NCBI RefSeq assembly: GCF_000155775.1
Contig: NZ_DS989811.1
Location: 450,437-514,436, forward strand
From: Glaciecola sp. HTCC2999
GTDB lineage: Bacteria; Pseudomonadota; Gammaproteobacteria; Enterobacterales; Alteromonadaceae
Length of the DNA: 64,000 nucleotides
Reading direction: 5' to 3'
This document shows positions 1-8,005 of the stretch, piece by piece (the first letter of the stretch is position 1; the number at the start of each line of letters is the position of its first letter). The notes under the pieces were generated by a model. It searched no databases, was not told where the DNA came from, and was given only the letters and a program-made list of their open reading frames with translations. Made by a program: the position numbers and the translations under genes.

Positions 1-9
1 TGGCTAGTG

Positions 10-2376
10 CTAGAAACGTGTCTTACTAGCGTTCGCTTCTTCTGCTGCACGTCGAGCTCGAATCAATTCTTTTTCTGCGTCATTACGACGTTCAATCTCC
101 AAGCGTAAATCTGCATTGATCGAGTGAACTTCCTCAGTACGCTTTTTCATACGGTATTCTAGGTCAATATTTGACTCTTCTAATGCCTTTTGAATTTCTA
201 CATGATTAGTAATGTCATTAAAACTGGTCACAAAGCCACCGCCAGGGAGGGGATTCCCTGTCATTTCTACTACATGGCCATCACTGCGTTGGCGTGTAAA
301 GCGATGAGGGGTTGCATTTTTAAGATGCTCTAAGCGTCGTTGGATCATGTCTTCAATATCACCCATACCCAGTTCACCACGTTTAGCATTAAAGCGCATC
401 AACTTTTCAATGGGTGTACCTACAATCAAATAGTCATCTGGGTAGTTAAATAACTCGACGTATTTTTTATTCCACGCGACTAAATTTAAGTGTTTATCTA
501 TGACACTGATCCCCTGATCCATACTTTCTAAAGAAGTAAGTAGGGCGGTCATATTAAATTGCATAGCTTGAGTGGTATCGTCAAAGAAGTTAATAACCTC
601 CGTAAAATCAAGTTTTTTACCTTCTAATACGCTATTGATAAGTGCTTGAGAACTAGATGAACCGATAACACCACCTAATGCTTTTTCACAAAACGAAATA
701 AACTCATCGTCAGGTACTTGATGTTGAAGTAATGAAATATTGTGAAGTTGCTCGAACTCAGAAACGAGTTGATTGCATCGACTTGGTCCCATAAAAGTCG
801 ACAATAAGGTGACTAAATCAGAGGAGTGCACATTAATAATGGTACGTTTCGTATTATCTTGATTTAATTGTGCCGGACGTACAAACGCTTCGGCTTGAAT
901 TTTGTCAATGAGCCTTGCTGGTGCGATTTTTGAAAAAACAATATAGGCTATTGCATTAGCAAATAAGCTAACTAAGGCGCCTTGACTCAAAATTTCTGAT
1001 TGAGAATAGACACTCATATCTTCATTAAGTAAAGGAATAATGAGCCATAATGTCCAACTCACCAGTCCCATTAATAGTCCCGCATAAACACCGTGAGCAT
1101 GGCCTTTTTTCCAATATAAACCACCTACAATTGCCGGTAATAATTGAACGACTAATGAAAAGGCAATTAATCCAATAGAGCTTAATGAACGTGAACCGGT
1201 AAGTTGTTGTTGGTATACATAGGACAATAATAAAACCAAGGCAATAATTAAGCGGCGTACTAAACGAATAGTCCGGCCATAGTCTTCTTTGTGACCGGCT
1301 TGATTCGGGTTATCGAGTAATTTTGGTAACACAACATCATTGGCAAGCATGGTCGATAATGTCAAAGTCGCTACAATAATCATGGCAGTAGCTGCAGATA
1401 AAGCACCGACAAACACGATGATTTTAATTAGTAGCATATCTGAAAAGATAGCTAATTGAAGCACATAACTATCCGAAGCTATGTTTTGTTCGGCAAACAA
1501 TACTTTACCAGACATGGCAATAACAGGAATCACTAATGCGGTTAATGCCAAGTATAGAGGAAAGACCCAGCGTGCAGTCTTGATGTGTTCAATATTCAAA
1601 TTATCGATGATCGCCACATGGAACTGTCGAGGTAAGCAAATCACTGCTGCACCGGCAATTAGGGTTTGTGCCCAAAAACTATAAGAAGTAAATACAGCCA
1701 ATGCGTCTGCGGAGCGATATTCATGTAAGAAAGCATCTGTCGATAACCCCCTCCATGCGGAATAACCTATATAAGCAATTAAAATCAGCGCAAATAATTT
1801 GATGATAGATTCGAATGATATGGCGAGCATGAGACCTCGTCGATACTCAGTTACATCCGTTTGTTTTGTCCCGAAATAAATAGCAAAAATAGCGATAAAG
1901 ACAGTTGCGATGACGACAATAAGCTGTTGGTCTTGTTGTTGTGACATGATCGCAAAAGCAGAACCTATCGCTTTTAGTTGGAGAGCGATATAAGGAATAG
2001 TGGCCATTAGCGCAATAAAGGTTACTAATAAAGCGACGGCTTGACGTTTACCATATCTGGATGCAATAAAATCCGCTACGGTATTGATGCGTTGTTTTTT
2101 ACTTACCAGTGTTAACTTGGTAATAAAACTATAACCAAATATATAAACAAACATCGGACCAAGTAATATGGGTAAATACATCCAATATTCACGAGTAGAT
2201 TGACCCACCGCACCTAAAAAGGTCCATGCTGTACAATAAATAGCCAGCGCAAGAGAGTAAACATATGCGTTAGATGTTATTTTACGTGCCAAAGGAGTAT
2301 TACGATCTCCCCATTTGGCAATCCAAAACAAACTTGCTAGATAAAGCAACGCTAACAACAGCCAACCAAAAACCAT
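10..2376 (-). CDS. crbS: CrbS-like SLC5/PAS sensor histidine kinase, 3' part cut off by the window and apparently frameshifted
   Basis: The 788 visible residues begin with a sodium:solute-symporter-type membrane region of roughly 13 helices (about residues 5-490). A PAS domain follows (about 620-735, around the stretch SMDQGISVIDKHLNLVAWNK), then a coiled coil ending NASKTRF. In the CrbS/CbrA family this is followed directly by the histidine phosphoacceptor motif SHDLLQPL, the ATPase domain and often a receiver. Family knowledge: CrbS with CrbR controls acetyl-CoA synthetase (the acetate switch) in Vibrio and relatives. The gene diverges from an acetate-type symporter operon, which fits that role. 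The stop at 10-12 is probably not the true end: adding one T after the TTC codon gives F-L-A-L-A, matching the family. An AAAGGG ribosome-binding site precedes the ATG at 2376. CbrA of pseudomonads is the alternative name. Confidence 0.8.
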   Translation of the reverse strand: MVFGWLLLALLYLASLFWIAKWGDRNTPLARKITSNAYVYSLALAIYCTAWTFLGAVGQSTREYWMYLPILLGPMFVYIFGYSFITKLTLVSKKQRINTVADFIASRYGKRQAVALLVTFIALMATIPYIALQLKAIGSAFAIMSQQQDQQLIVVIATVFIAIFAIYFGTKQTDVTEYRRGLMLAISFESIIKLFALILIAYIGYSAWRGLSTDAFLHEYRSADALAVFTSYSFWAQTLIAGAAVICLPRQFHVAIIDNLNIEHIKTARWVFPLYLALTALVIPVIAMSGKVLFAEQNIASDSYVLQLAIFSDMLLIKIIVFVGALSAATAMIIVATLTLSTMLANDVVLPKLLDNPNQAGHKEDYGRTIRLVRRLIIALVLLLSYVYQQQLTGSRSLSSIGLIAFSLVVQLLPAIVGGLYWKKGHAHGVYAGLLMGLVSWTLWLIIPLLNEDMSVYSQSEILSQGALVSLFANAIAYIVFSKIAPARLIDKIQAEAFVRPAQLNQDNTKRTIINVHSSDLVTLLSTFMGPSRCNQLVSEFEQLHNISLLQHQVPDDEFISFCEKALGGVIGSSSSQALINSVLEGKKLDFTEVINFFDDTTQAMQFNMTALLTSLESMDQGISVIDKHLNLVAWNKKYVELFNYPDDYLIVGTPIEKLMRFNAKRGELGMGDIEDMIQRRLEHLKNATPHRFTRQRSDGHVVEMTGNPLPGGGFVTSFNDITNHVEIQKALEESNIDLEYRMKKRTEEVHSINADLRLEIERRNDAEKELIRARRAAEEANASKTRF

Positions 2377-2815
2377 AACAACCCTTTATTTCTCTTATTT
2401 AACTCTTTCAATTTAGCATGAGGCTAGTAAAGAAACTTACCGATAATACCAACGTCGAATGATGAAACGAAAGCCTCATAATTGGTCAATAATGTGTCTA
2501 GTACATCCATGCTATCCATCTCGAAAAGATCAGAAGTGTCGAAATCAAAGGCAACTTCCTACTAAAAAGGCTGTTAATTTTAGCATAAATTATAGAACTT
2601 TATGTTAATAGCTTGAGTCGAGACTAAAGTTTTATATCAAAAAATTAACATTTATATAAACTTTTTGATCGGGGATGGATAAGTTTAGCTATTTTCAATG
2701 ATATTCAAGTGAATGACATTAGGAAATAGTTAGTCAAGTTATTTCATCGTACTTTTATTAAACATCGTAATCCAAGTAGTCATAAACGACACGTGGATTA
2801 TTTTAGGAGACGCTT
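2377..2815. other. Divergent intergenic region between crbS and the DUF4212-symporter operon
   Basis: This 439-base gap must hold the promoters of both divergent units. The half nearest crbS contains a 31-codon open frame on the minus strand (listed separately). The other half is very AT-rich, with no strong palindrome that I can identify. A CrbR or CRP operator would be expected here but I could not recognise one with confidence. Confidence 0.5.
2424..2519 (-). CDS. Possible 31-residue small ORF upstream of crbS
   Basis: Reading toward crbS, ATG at 2519 opens a 31-codon frame beginning MDSMDVLDTLLTNYEAF and ending GKFLY. It stops 47 bases before the crbS start. The frame stays open, with an acidic hydrophilic stretch, about 13 codons further upstream, but I see no start codon there. 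Ribosome-binding support is weak (GAG just before the ATG). Pseudomonas carries a small gene (cbrX) immediately upstream of cbrA, so a short coupled ORF in this position has a precedent. I see no recognisable sequence similarity to it. It may equally be a gene remnant or chance. Confidence 0.25.
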   Translation of the reverse strand: MDSMDVLDTLLTNYEAFVSSFDVGIIGKFLY

Positions 2816-3061
2816 GTGGAGAATAACAACACATACTGGCAAGAAAACCTCCGTCTGATATTAATCTGCTTAGTCATTTGGTTTATAGTATCATTTGGGT
2901 TTGGCATTTTATTAGTAGACGAGCTAAACACAATCCGCCTTGGCGGTTATAAACTCGGATTCTGGTTTGCACAACAGGGTTCTATATATGCATTTTTAGG
3001 CTTGATTTTCTGGTACTCCAAGAAAATGAATGACCTTGATAAAAAATATGACGTGGAGTAA
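2816..3061 (+). CDS. DUF4212 small membrane protein, partner of the sodium/solute symporter
   Basis: An 81-residue protein with two predicted transmembrane helices (about 12-33 and 45-66) and the pattern characteristic of DUF4212: NTYWQENLRL near the start and GFWFAQQGSIYAF at the second helix. Members of this family almost always precede a large SSS-family acetate/organic-acid symporter and are thought to be its small subunit. Here the symporter begins 5 bases after the stop. The start is GTG at 2816, chosen because TTAGGAGA lies 5-6 bases upstream. The family assignment is firm; the subunit role is inferred from conserved neighbourhood. Confidence 0.88.
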   Translation: MENNNTYWQENLRLILICLVIWFIVSFGFGILLVDELNTIRLGGYKLGFWFAQQGSIYAFLGLIFWYSKKMNDLDKKYDVE

Positions 3062-3066
3062 GAATA

Positions 3067-4806
3067 ATGGATGAGTTAAAGCTTTATACTTATATTGCCG
3101 TGTTTGGTACGTTTGGTCTTTATTTTGCGATAGCAATATGGGCTCGTGCTGGATCAACAAGTGAGTTTTATGCAGCTGGTGGTGGGATTACTCCACTGCA
3201 AAATGGTATGGCAATTGGTGCTGACTGGATGTCTGCTGCATCGTTCATTTCGATGGCTGGTTTAATTGCCTTCTTAGGTTATGGTGGTTCAGTATTCCTT
3301 ATGGGATGGACCGGTGGTTATGTATTACTTGCTATGTGTTTAGCGCCTTATATGCGTAAACATGGTAAGTTTACTGTCCCTGAATTCGTTGGTGATCGTT
3401 TCTATTCGAAAACTGCTAGAATTGTGACTATTGTTTGTCTTATTATTGCTTCGGTAACATATATCATTGGACAAATGAAAGGTGTAGGTGTTGCATTCTC
3501 TCGTTTCTTAGAAGTTGAATATGATACAGGCTTGTACATTGGTATGGGTGTTGTTTTCTTCTATGCTGTATTAGGCGGTATGAAAGGTATTACATATACA
3601 CAGATTGCCCAATATATAGTGTTGATTACTGCATATACCATTCCAGGTATATTTATCTCATTCCAGTTAACAGGTAACCCAATTCCACAATTAGGTCTTG
3701 GTTCAACCTTAGCCGATGGCAGCGGAGTGTATCTGTTAGACAAACTCGACTTAGTAGTGACTGATTTAGGTTTTAAAGAATATACCACCGCTAAAATGGG
3801 TGGCACGTTAAATATGTTCGCATATACCTTGTCACTAATGATTGGTACTGCAGGTCTACCACACGTAATCATGCGCTTCTTTACTGTACCATCAGTTAAA
3901 GCTGCACGTGCTTCAGCTGGTTATGCACTTATATTTATCGCTTTATTATATACTGTTGCTCCAGCGGTAGGTGCAATGGCTCGCTATAACTTAATGAATA
4001 CCATTGAGCCAAGCGCAGGTCAAAACTTAGAGTATGAACAACGTCCACAGTGGTTCAAAGATTGGGAAAAAACTGGTCTTTTAGAGTTCTCTGATAAAAA
4101 TGGCGATGGCAAAATCCAATACTCTGCTGATGCAACTAAAAATGAAATGGTTAAAGTAGACCGTGACATTATGGTTCTTGCTAACCCTTCTATTGCGAAT
4201 CTTCCTAACTGGGTAATTGCATTAGTAGCAGCAGGTGGTTTAGCCGCGGCTCTATCAACAGCAGCTGGCTTATTATTGGCTATATCTTCTTCAATATCTC
4301 ACGATTTACTTAAAGGGATATTAACACCAGATATGACCGAGAAAACCGAATTGTTAACAGGACGTGTAGTCATGTCTGTGTCGATTCTATTTGCAGGTTA
4401 TCTAGGACTCAATCCTCCAGGGTTTGCCGCAGGTACAGTAGCATTAGCATTTGGCTTAGCAGCTTCGTCAATATTCCCAGCCTTAATGATGGGTATATTC
4501 TCTCGTTCAATGAACGATAAAGGTGCGATAGCCGGTATGTGTGCTGGTCTAGGTGTGACAATGCTTTATGTATTCCAGCATAAAGGCATCATGTTTATCC
4601 CTGGTACTAGTTTCTTAGGCGATATGCAAGCAGATTGGTTCTTTGGTATATCACCTAACGCCTTTGGTGCTGTTGGTGCCATAGTCAACTTTGCAGTTGC
4701 TTTCATTGTACTTAAAATGACGCAACCTGCTCCTCAAGAAATTAGAGATTTAGTTGACAACTTCCGTTCACCACACGGTGAAGTGGCGGCGGCGCAAGAT
4801 CACTAA
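3067..4806 (+). CDS. Sodium:solute symporter (SSS family), acetate/propionate type
   Basis: A 579-residue inner-membrane carrier of the SSS (SLC5) family. The early motif GGGITPLQNGMAIGADWMS and the stretch GTAGLPHVIMRFFTVPSVKAARASAGYA are characteristic of the ActP-like acetate subgroup. About 13 helices can be picked out. Between helices, around residues 343-353, lies a hydrophilic insert reading DKNGDGKIQYS, which resembles an EF-hand calcium loop. Context with DUF4212 upstream and a CrbS-type sensor opposite supports uptake of acetate or a related short acid driven by sodium. Substrate is inferred. The unit ends at a strong terminator 20 bases downstream, so the following genes are probably transcribed separately or by read-through. 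Confidence 0.87.
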   Translation: MDELKLYTYIAVFGTFGLYFAIAIWARAGSTSEFYAAGGGITPLQNGMAIGADWMSAASFISMAGLIAFLGYGGSVFLMGWTGGYVLLAMCLAPYMRKHGKFTVPEFVGDRFYSKTARIVTIVCLIIASVTYIIGQMKGVGVAFSRFLEVEYDTGLYIGMGVVFFYAVLGGMKGITYTQIAQYIVLITAYTIPGIFISFQLTGNPIPQLGLGSTLADGSGVYLLDKLDLVVTDLGFKEYTTAKMGGTLNMFAYTLSLMIGTAGLPHVIMRFFTVPSVKAARASAGYALIFIALLYTVAPAVGAMARYNLMNTIEPSAGQNLEYEQRPQWFKDWEKTGLLEFSDKNGDGKIQYSADATKNEMVKVDRDIMVLANPSIANLPNWVIALVAAGGLAAALSTAAGLLLAISSSISHDLLKGILTPDMTEKTELLTGRVVMSVSILFAGYLGLNPPGFAAGTVALAFGLAASSIFPALMMGIFSRSMNDKGAIAGMCAGLGVTMLYVFQHKGIMFIPGTSFLGDMQADWFFGISPNAFGAVGAIVNFAVAFIVLKMTQPAPQEIRDLVDNFRSPHGEVAAAQDH

Positions 4807-4825
4807 ACATAATTGATCGTTGATC

Positions 4826-4858
4826 AAAAGACCTCCAACAGCTGGAGGTCTTTTTTTT
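4826..4858 (+). terminator. Rho-independent terminator after the symporter
   Basis: AAGACCTCCA and TGGAGGTCTT form a perfect 10-bp stem around a 5-base loop, followed by a run of eight T. It closes the DUF4212-symporter unit. Confidence 0.92.
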
Positions 4859-4937
4859 ATTTTTGAGAAAGTGGTAGTTTTATAATACAGTCTTACATCA
4901 ATTTTTAATGTTGTAATAATTTTAGTAGGTTTACCGT

Positions 4938-5405
4938 ATGATTTTTAAGTTTCTAAACAAACTCAATCGGCACACAAAGATAGCCATATTTGTTGCCCCA
5001 ATTTTAGTGATTTTAGGTTTTGCTGCTTCTGATTTATGGCTGGAAAATAAAGCCTCTGAAGCCCGTTTTTTTCAAATGACACCAGATTCAGGTGTGTGTG
5101 ATATTATGGCTAGTAAGTGCGTGTTAGTATCAGGTGAATTTAAAATAAGTGTTTATCAAGAAAATGGCTTAACGACCATTAATTCAACTTTTCCTTTAGA
5201 TACCGCGACCTTGTTTTTAGTTGATGAGAATGACATTCCGAGTGTGTTTCAGATGGGTATGAAGGACAGCCCTTACTATTGGTATCAAAGTACACCACTA
5301 GAGTCCTTAGCAAAATCGCCTGGTAGCCGTCAAAAAGTGCGTTTAATAGCTACGGTTAAGGGTGGGCAATATATATCTGAATTTTATTCCGTAACAGGTA
5401 GCTAA
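4938..5405 (+). CDS. Membrane-anchored hypothetical protein of the acetate locus
   Basis: 155 residues. A basic N-terminus is followed by one hydrophobic helix (about 15-33) and then a 120-residue soluble, probably periplasmic part with two close cysteines (CDIMASKC). I do not recognise the family. It lies between the symporter terminator and the cNMP/CBS/nucleotidyltransferase gene (57-base gap), so it may belong to the same transcription unit as the latter. The soluble part looks beta-rich, with alternating hydrophobic residues, but no catalytic motif is visible. A role alongside acetate sensing or transport is only a guess from position. Confidence 0.7.
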   Translation: MIFKFLNKLNRHTKIAIFVAPILVILGFAASDLWLENKASEARFFQMTPDSGVCDIMASKCVLVSGEFKISVYQENGLTTINSTFPLDTATLFLVDENDIPSVFQMGMKDSPYYWYQSTPLESLAKSPGSRQKVRLIATVKGGQYISEFYSVTGS

Positions 5406-5462
5406 CCGAGCAAAACTGTGTGTGCCATAAGAGCATAGTTTTTTGTTATAAGGACATAATCT

Positions 5463-7295
5463 ATGAGCGAGATCCCTCACCAAGTCACTGACTTTATCTC
5501 TAAATCAGCACCCTTTGATGTATTAGATGAAGATACACTCAGCAGTATTGCCGGTAAAACCAAAGTCATTTATCTTACACCTGATAACCAAAACTCGTTG
5601 TTAAAAGAATATCAAACTTCGTTGTTTTTGATTCAAACAGGGCAATTCACTATTACTGACGAGAACGGCAACGAGCGATTTTTAAGTGAAGGAGATTACT
5701 TTGGTTTTATCGCATTGATGGAACCTGGCAAAGGTCAAATAGAAGTCGAAATTGATAGTCCAGGGGTCGTGTATTGTATTCCTAAAACGATGTTCGATGT
5801 GGCACTTGACAATCGTCGGGTGAAACGATTTTTTACCGCTGCTAAAGATGATGTGTTGCTGAATCAGGCCGTAGAGGGTTCAAATTCCATGTGGCTGTAT
5901 AAACCGTTGCATGAACAGCTAGATAAAGCCCCTATCCAAATAGAGCAGCATGTAAGTATTCAAGAGGCTGCTCAAATGATGTCTCAGCATGGGGTGAGTT
6001 CATTAATTGTGACCGAAGACGAGCATCTCATTGGTATCGTGACAGACCGAGATCTTCGTAATCGAGTGGTAGCCCAAGGCATGGATATTCAATTAGCGGT
6101 CAGTGAAATTATGACTCAACGACCTGCTTATATCCTGCATAATCAAAATATGTTTGCAGCGATTGCGTTGATGAGTGAAAAGAACATTCACCATTTACCG
6201 GTACTGCATGCGAATGATCGAACTCCAGTGGGGATGGTGACTTCTTCCGATGTCATTCGTAAACAGCGCAGCAATGTGTTATTTATGATTGGAGAGCTAT
6301 CTAAAGCGACAAATTTATACGAATTAACACGCACGGCATGGCAGATGCCGCAATACTTTGCTGCGAATGCTAAACGTGCTGGAGATTTTGATATTGCCGG
6401 TAAGGTACTCTCTCAAGCCACTGATATTATGACTCGCCAACTGATCGCCTTTTATATTGAACAACATGGACAGCCGCCACTAGGGTATTGCTGGGTAGTA
6501 TATGGCTCCCAAGCACGAGAAGATCAAACTATGGGCTCCGACCAAGATAATGCTCTGTTATTAGCGGCGACCCCAGATGCATCACAGGCGCAATATTTTG
6601 AATCAATGGCTGAATATGTGTGTAAGGGACTCGGTAAATGTGGGATAAAATTATGTGACGGTAATATTATGGCATCTAACCCTGCACTGCGTTTAAGTGT
6701 CGATGCCGCAGTCCTACAAGCTAAAAAGTGGATTGCACAACCCACACCAGAAGCAATTTTAGAGTTTAATATCTTTTTGGATGCACGTGCGGTAGAAGGG
6801 GACAGAGCGTTATTTAAAAATTTACAACAACGCCGTAAGCCCTTGTTCAAAAATGATTTTTTCTTGGCTGCACTGGCGCGTGCGGCAAATAGTGATGCTG
6901 TGCCATTATCGGTGTTTAATAAATTTGTGTGTAGCAAACATAATGGCAAAAAAGACGGCATTAACCTTAAAGTGAATGCGATAGCATTAATTAATAACTT
7001 AGCACGTTTGTATTCGTTATCAGCAGGTATCACTGTACCAAATACTGTTGAACGTTTAAATATTTTGGGACAAATTGGGATTATTTCGACAGAAGATGCA
7101 ACAAATTTACGAGATATTTGGCTATTCTTAAATCGCTTGCGCTGGCGTCATCAGTTACGCAATAACGTCACTGATAATATTATTAGTGTGTCAGAGCTAT
7201 CGTCGTTAGAACAGCACCAACTCAAAGCCTCGTTTAAAGCTATCCATCGGGCTCAACAGGCTGTGGTAATGAAGTTATCCGGTGGTATTGCATAA
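5463..7295 (+). CDS. cNMP-binding / CBS-pair / DUF294 nucleotidyltransferase-like signalling protein
   Basis: A 610-residue cytoplasmic protein. It starts with a cyclic-nucleotide-binding-like domain (about 12-130). A CBS pair follows (about 155-275, with GIVTDRDLR and GMVTSSDVIRK). Next is a DUF294 GlnD-like nucleotidyltransferase domain with GSQAREDQTMGSDQDNALLL near residue 348, and last the DUF294 C-terminal helical domain (about 460-605). The GS...D.D motif retains the acidic pair expected of an active nucleotidyltransferase, by analogy with GlnD. Its target is unknown. It is translationally coupled to the exonuclease gene (TAATG overlap). The DUF4212-SSS-DUF294-exonuclease order is conserved in many marine gammaproteobacteria, suggesting a sensor of adenylate ligands tied to acetate use. 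Confidence 0.87.
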   Translation: MSEIPHQVTDFISKSAPFDVLDEDTLSSIAGKTKVIYLTPDNQNSLLKEYQTSLFLIQTGQFTITDENGNERFLSEGDYFGFIALMEPGKGQIEVEIDSPGVVYCIPKTMFDVALDNRRVKRFFTAAKDDVLLNQAVEGSNSMWLYKPLHEQLDKAPIQIEQHVSIQEAAQMMSQHGVSSLIVTEDEHLIGIVTDRDLRNRVVAQGMDIQLAVSEIMTQRPAYILHNQNMFAAIALMSEKNIHHLPVLHANDRTPVGMVTSSDVIRKQRSNVLFMIGELSKATNLYELTRTAWQMPQYFAANAKRAGDFDIAGKVLSQATDIMTRQLIAFYIEQHGQPPLGYCWVVYGSQAREDQTMGSDQDNALLLAATPDASQAQYFESMAEYVCKGLGKCGIKLCDGNIMASNPALRLSVDAAVLQAKKWIAQPTPEAILEFNIFLDARAVEGDRALFKNLQQRRKPLFKNDFFLAALARAANSDAVPLSVFNKFVCSKHNGKKDGINLKVNAIALINNLARLYSLSAGITVPNTVERLNILGQIGIISTEDATNLRDIWLFLNRLRWRHQLRNNVTDNIISVSELSSLEQHQLKASFKAIHRAQQAVVMKLSGGIA

Positions 7296-8005
7296 TGGCG
7301 TTTTGGTCTCATCTACGAGATAAGATTACATCCTTAATGACTGAACATAAGGGGTTACCCGATACGTTTAAACATACCTCTTTAAGTGCTTGTAATTGGC
7401 TTGCTGTCGATTTTGAGTACAGCAGTTTAGATGTATCGACAGCGAAATTTATGTCAGCAGGTTGGATAGAAGGCAATCATACCGGGATTGATATACAAAG
7501 TAGTTATTATCGGTTGATTAGAGCACAAGGAGATTTAGCCCAAACACCTATTATTCATGGTCTAACACCGAGTGATATCGCTCGGGGTGTACATGTGCGA
7601 GATATGTATGAGCATATATGTCAGTTTGCAACCTCGCATATATGGGTGTTACATAATGCCCAATTAGATATGGGGATGCTCAAAGAGTTGAGTAAGCGAC
7701 TTCAACAGCCCTTACCAGCAATAGTGTGTATTGATACGATGCAACTGGCACTCTATCAATTATATAAGAAAGTGGACGTCATCCCTAAGGGAGGAGTCAT
7801 ATTAAGTAAGTGTCGAGAGCGTTACGAATTAGCTAATGCGCCAGCACACAATGCTTTATCTGATGCGATGGCCACCTTGGAGTTATGGATGGCCCAAATG
7901 CACTCACTCGACCCAAGTGGATGCATGACGTTAAATGAATTAAAAAATACAGGGGCGATAAAAGTATTCGCTCGCCACAATGAATCAGAACATGAGTTAG
8001 TCTGA
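7295..8005 (+). CDS. DnaQ-like 3'-5' exonuclease (DEDD family)
   Basis: 236 residues with the three exonuclease motifs in order: ExoI as VDFEYSSLD (about residues 35-43), ExoII as LHNAQLDMGML (about 125), and ExoIII as AHNALSDAMAT (about 188), with His-x4-Asp of the DEDDh type. The first motif has DFEYSSLD where polymerase III epsilon subunits have DxETTGL, typical of the PolC-like side branch. The ATG overlaps the last base of the upstream stop, so translation is coupled to the DUF294 protein. The 3' end overlaps the convergent sulfotransferase gene by 9 bases. Its substrate is unknown; nothing suggests it is the replicative epsilon subunit. Confidence 0.85.
   Translation: MAFWSHLRDKITSLMTEHKGLPDTFKHTSLSACNWLAVDFEYSSLDVSTAKFMSAGWIEGNHTGIDIQSSYYRLIRAQGDLAQTPIIHGLTPSDIARGVHVRDMYEHICQFATSHIWVLHNAQLDMGMLKELSKRLQQPLPAIVCIDTMQLALYQLYKKVDVIPKGGVILSKCRERYELANAPAHNALSDAMATLELWMAQMHSLDPSGCMTLNELKNTGAIKVFARHNESEHELV

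Noticed and set aside
6524-7033. 169-codon open frame antisense to the DUF294 gene
   Set aside because: Low-complexity, serine/leucine/alanine-rich translation opposite a clearly coding strand; no family.
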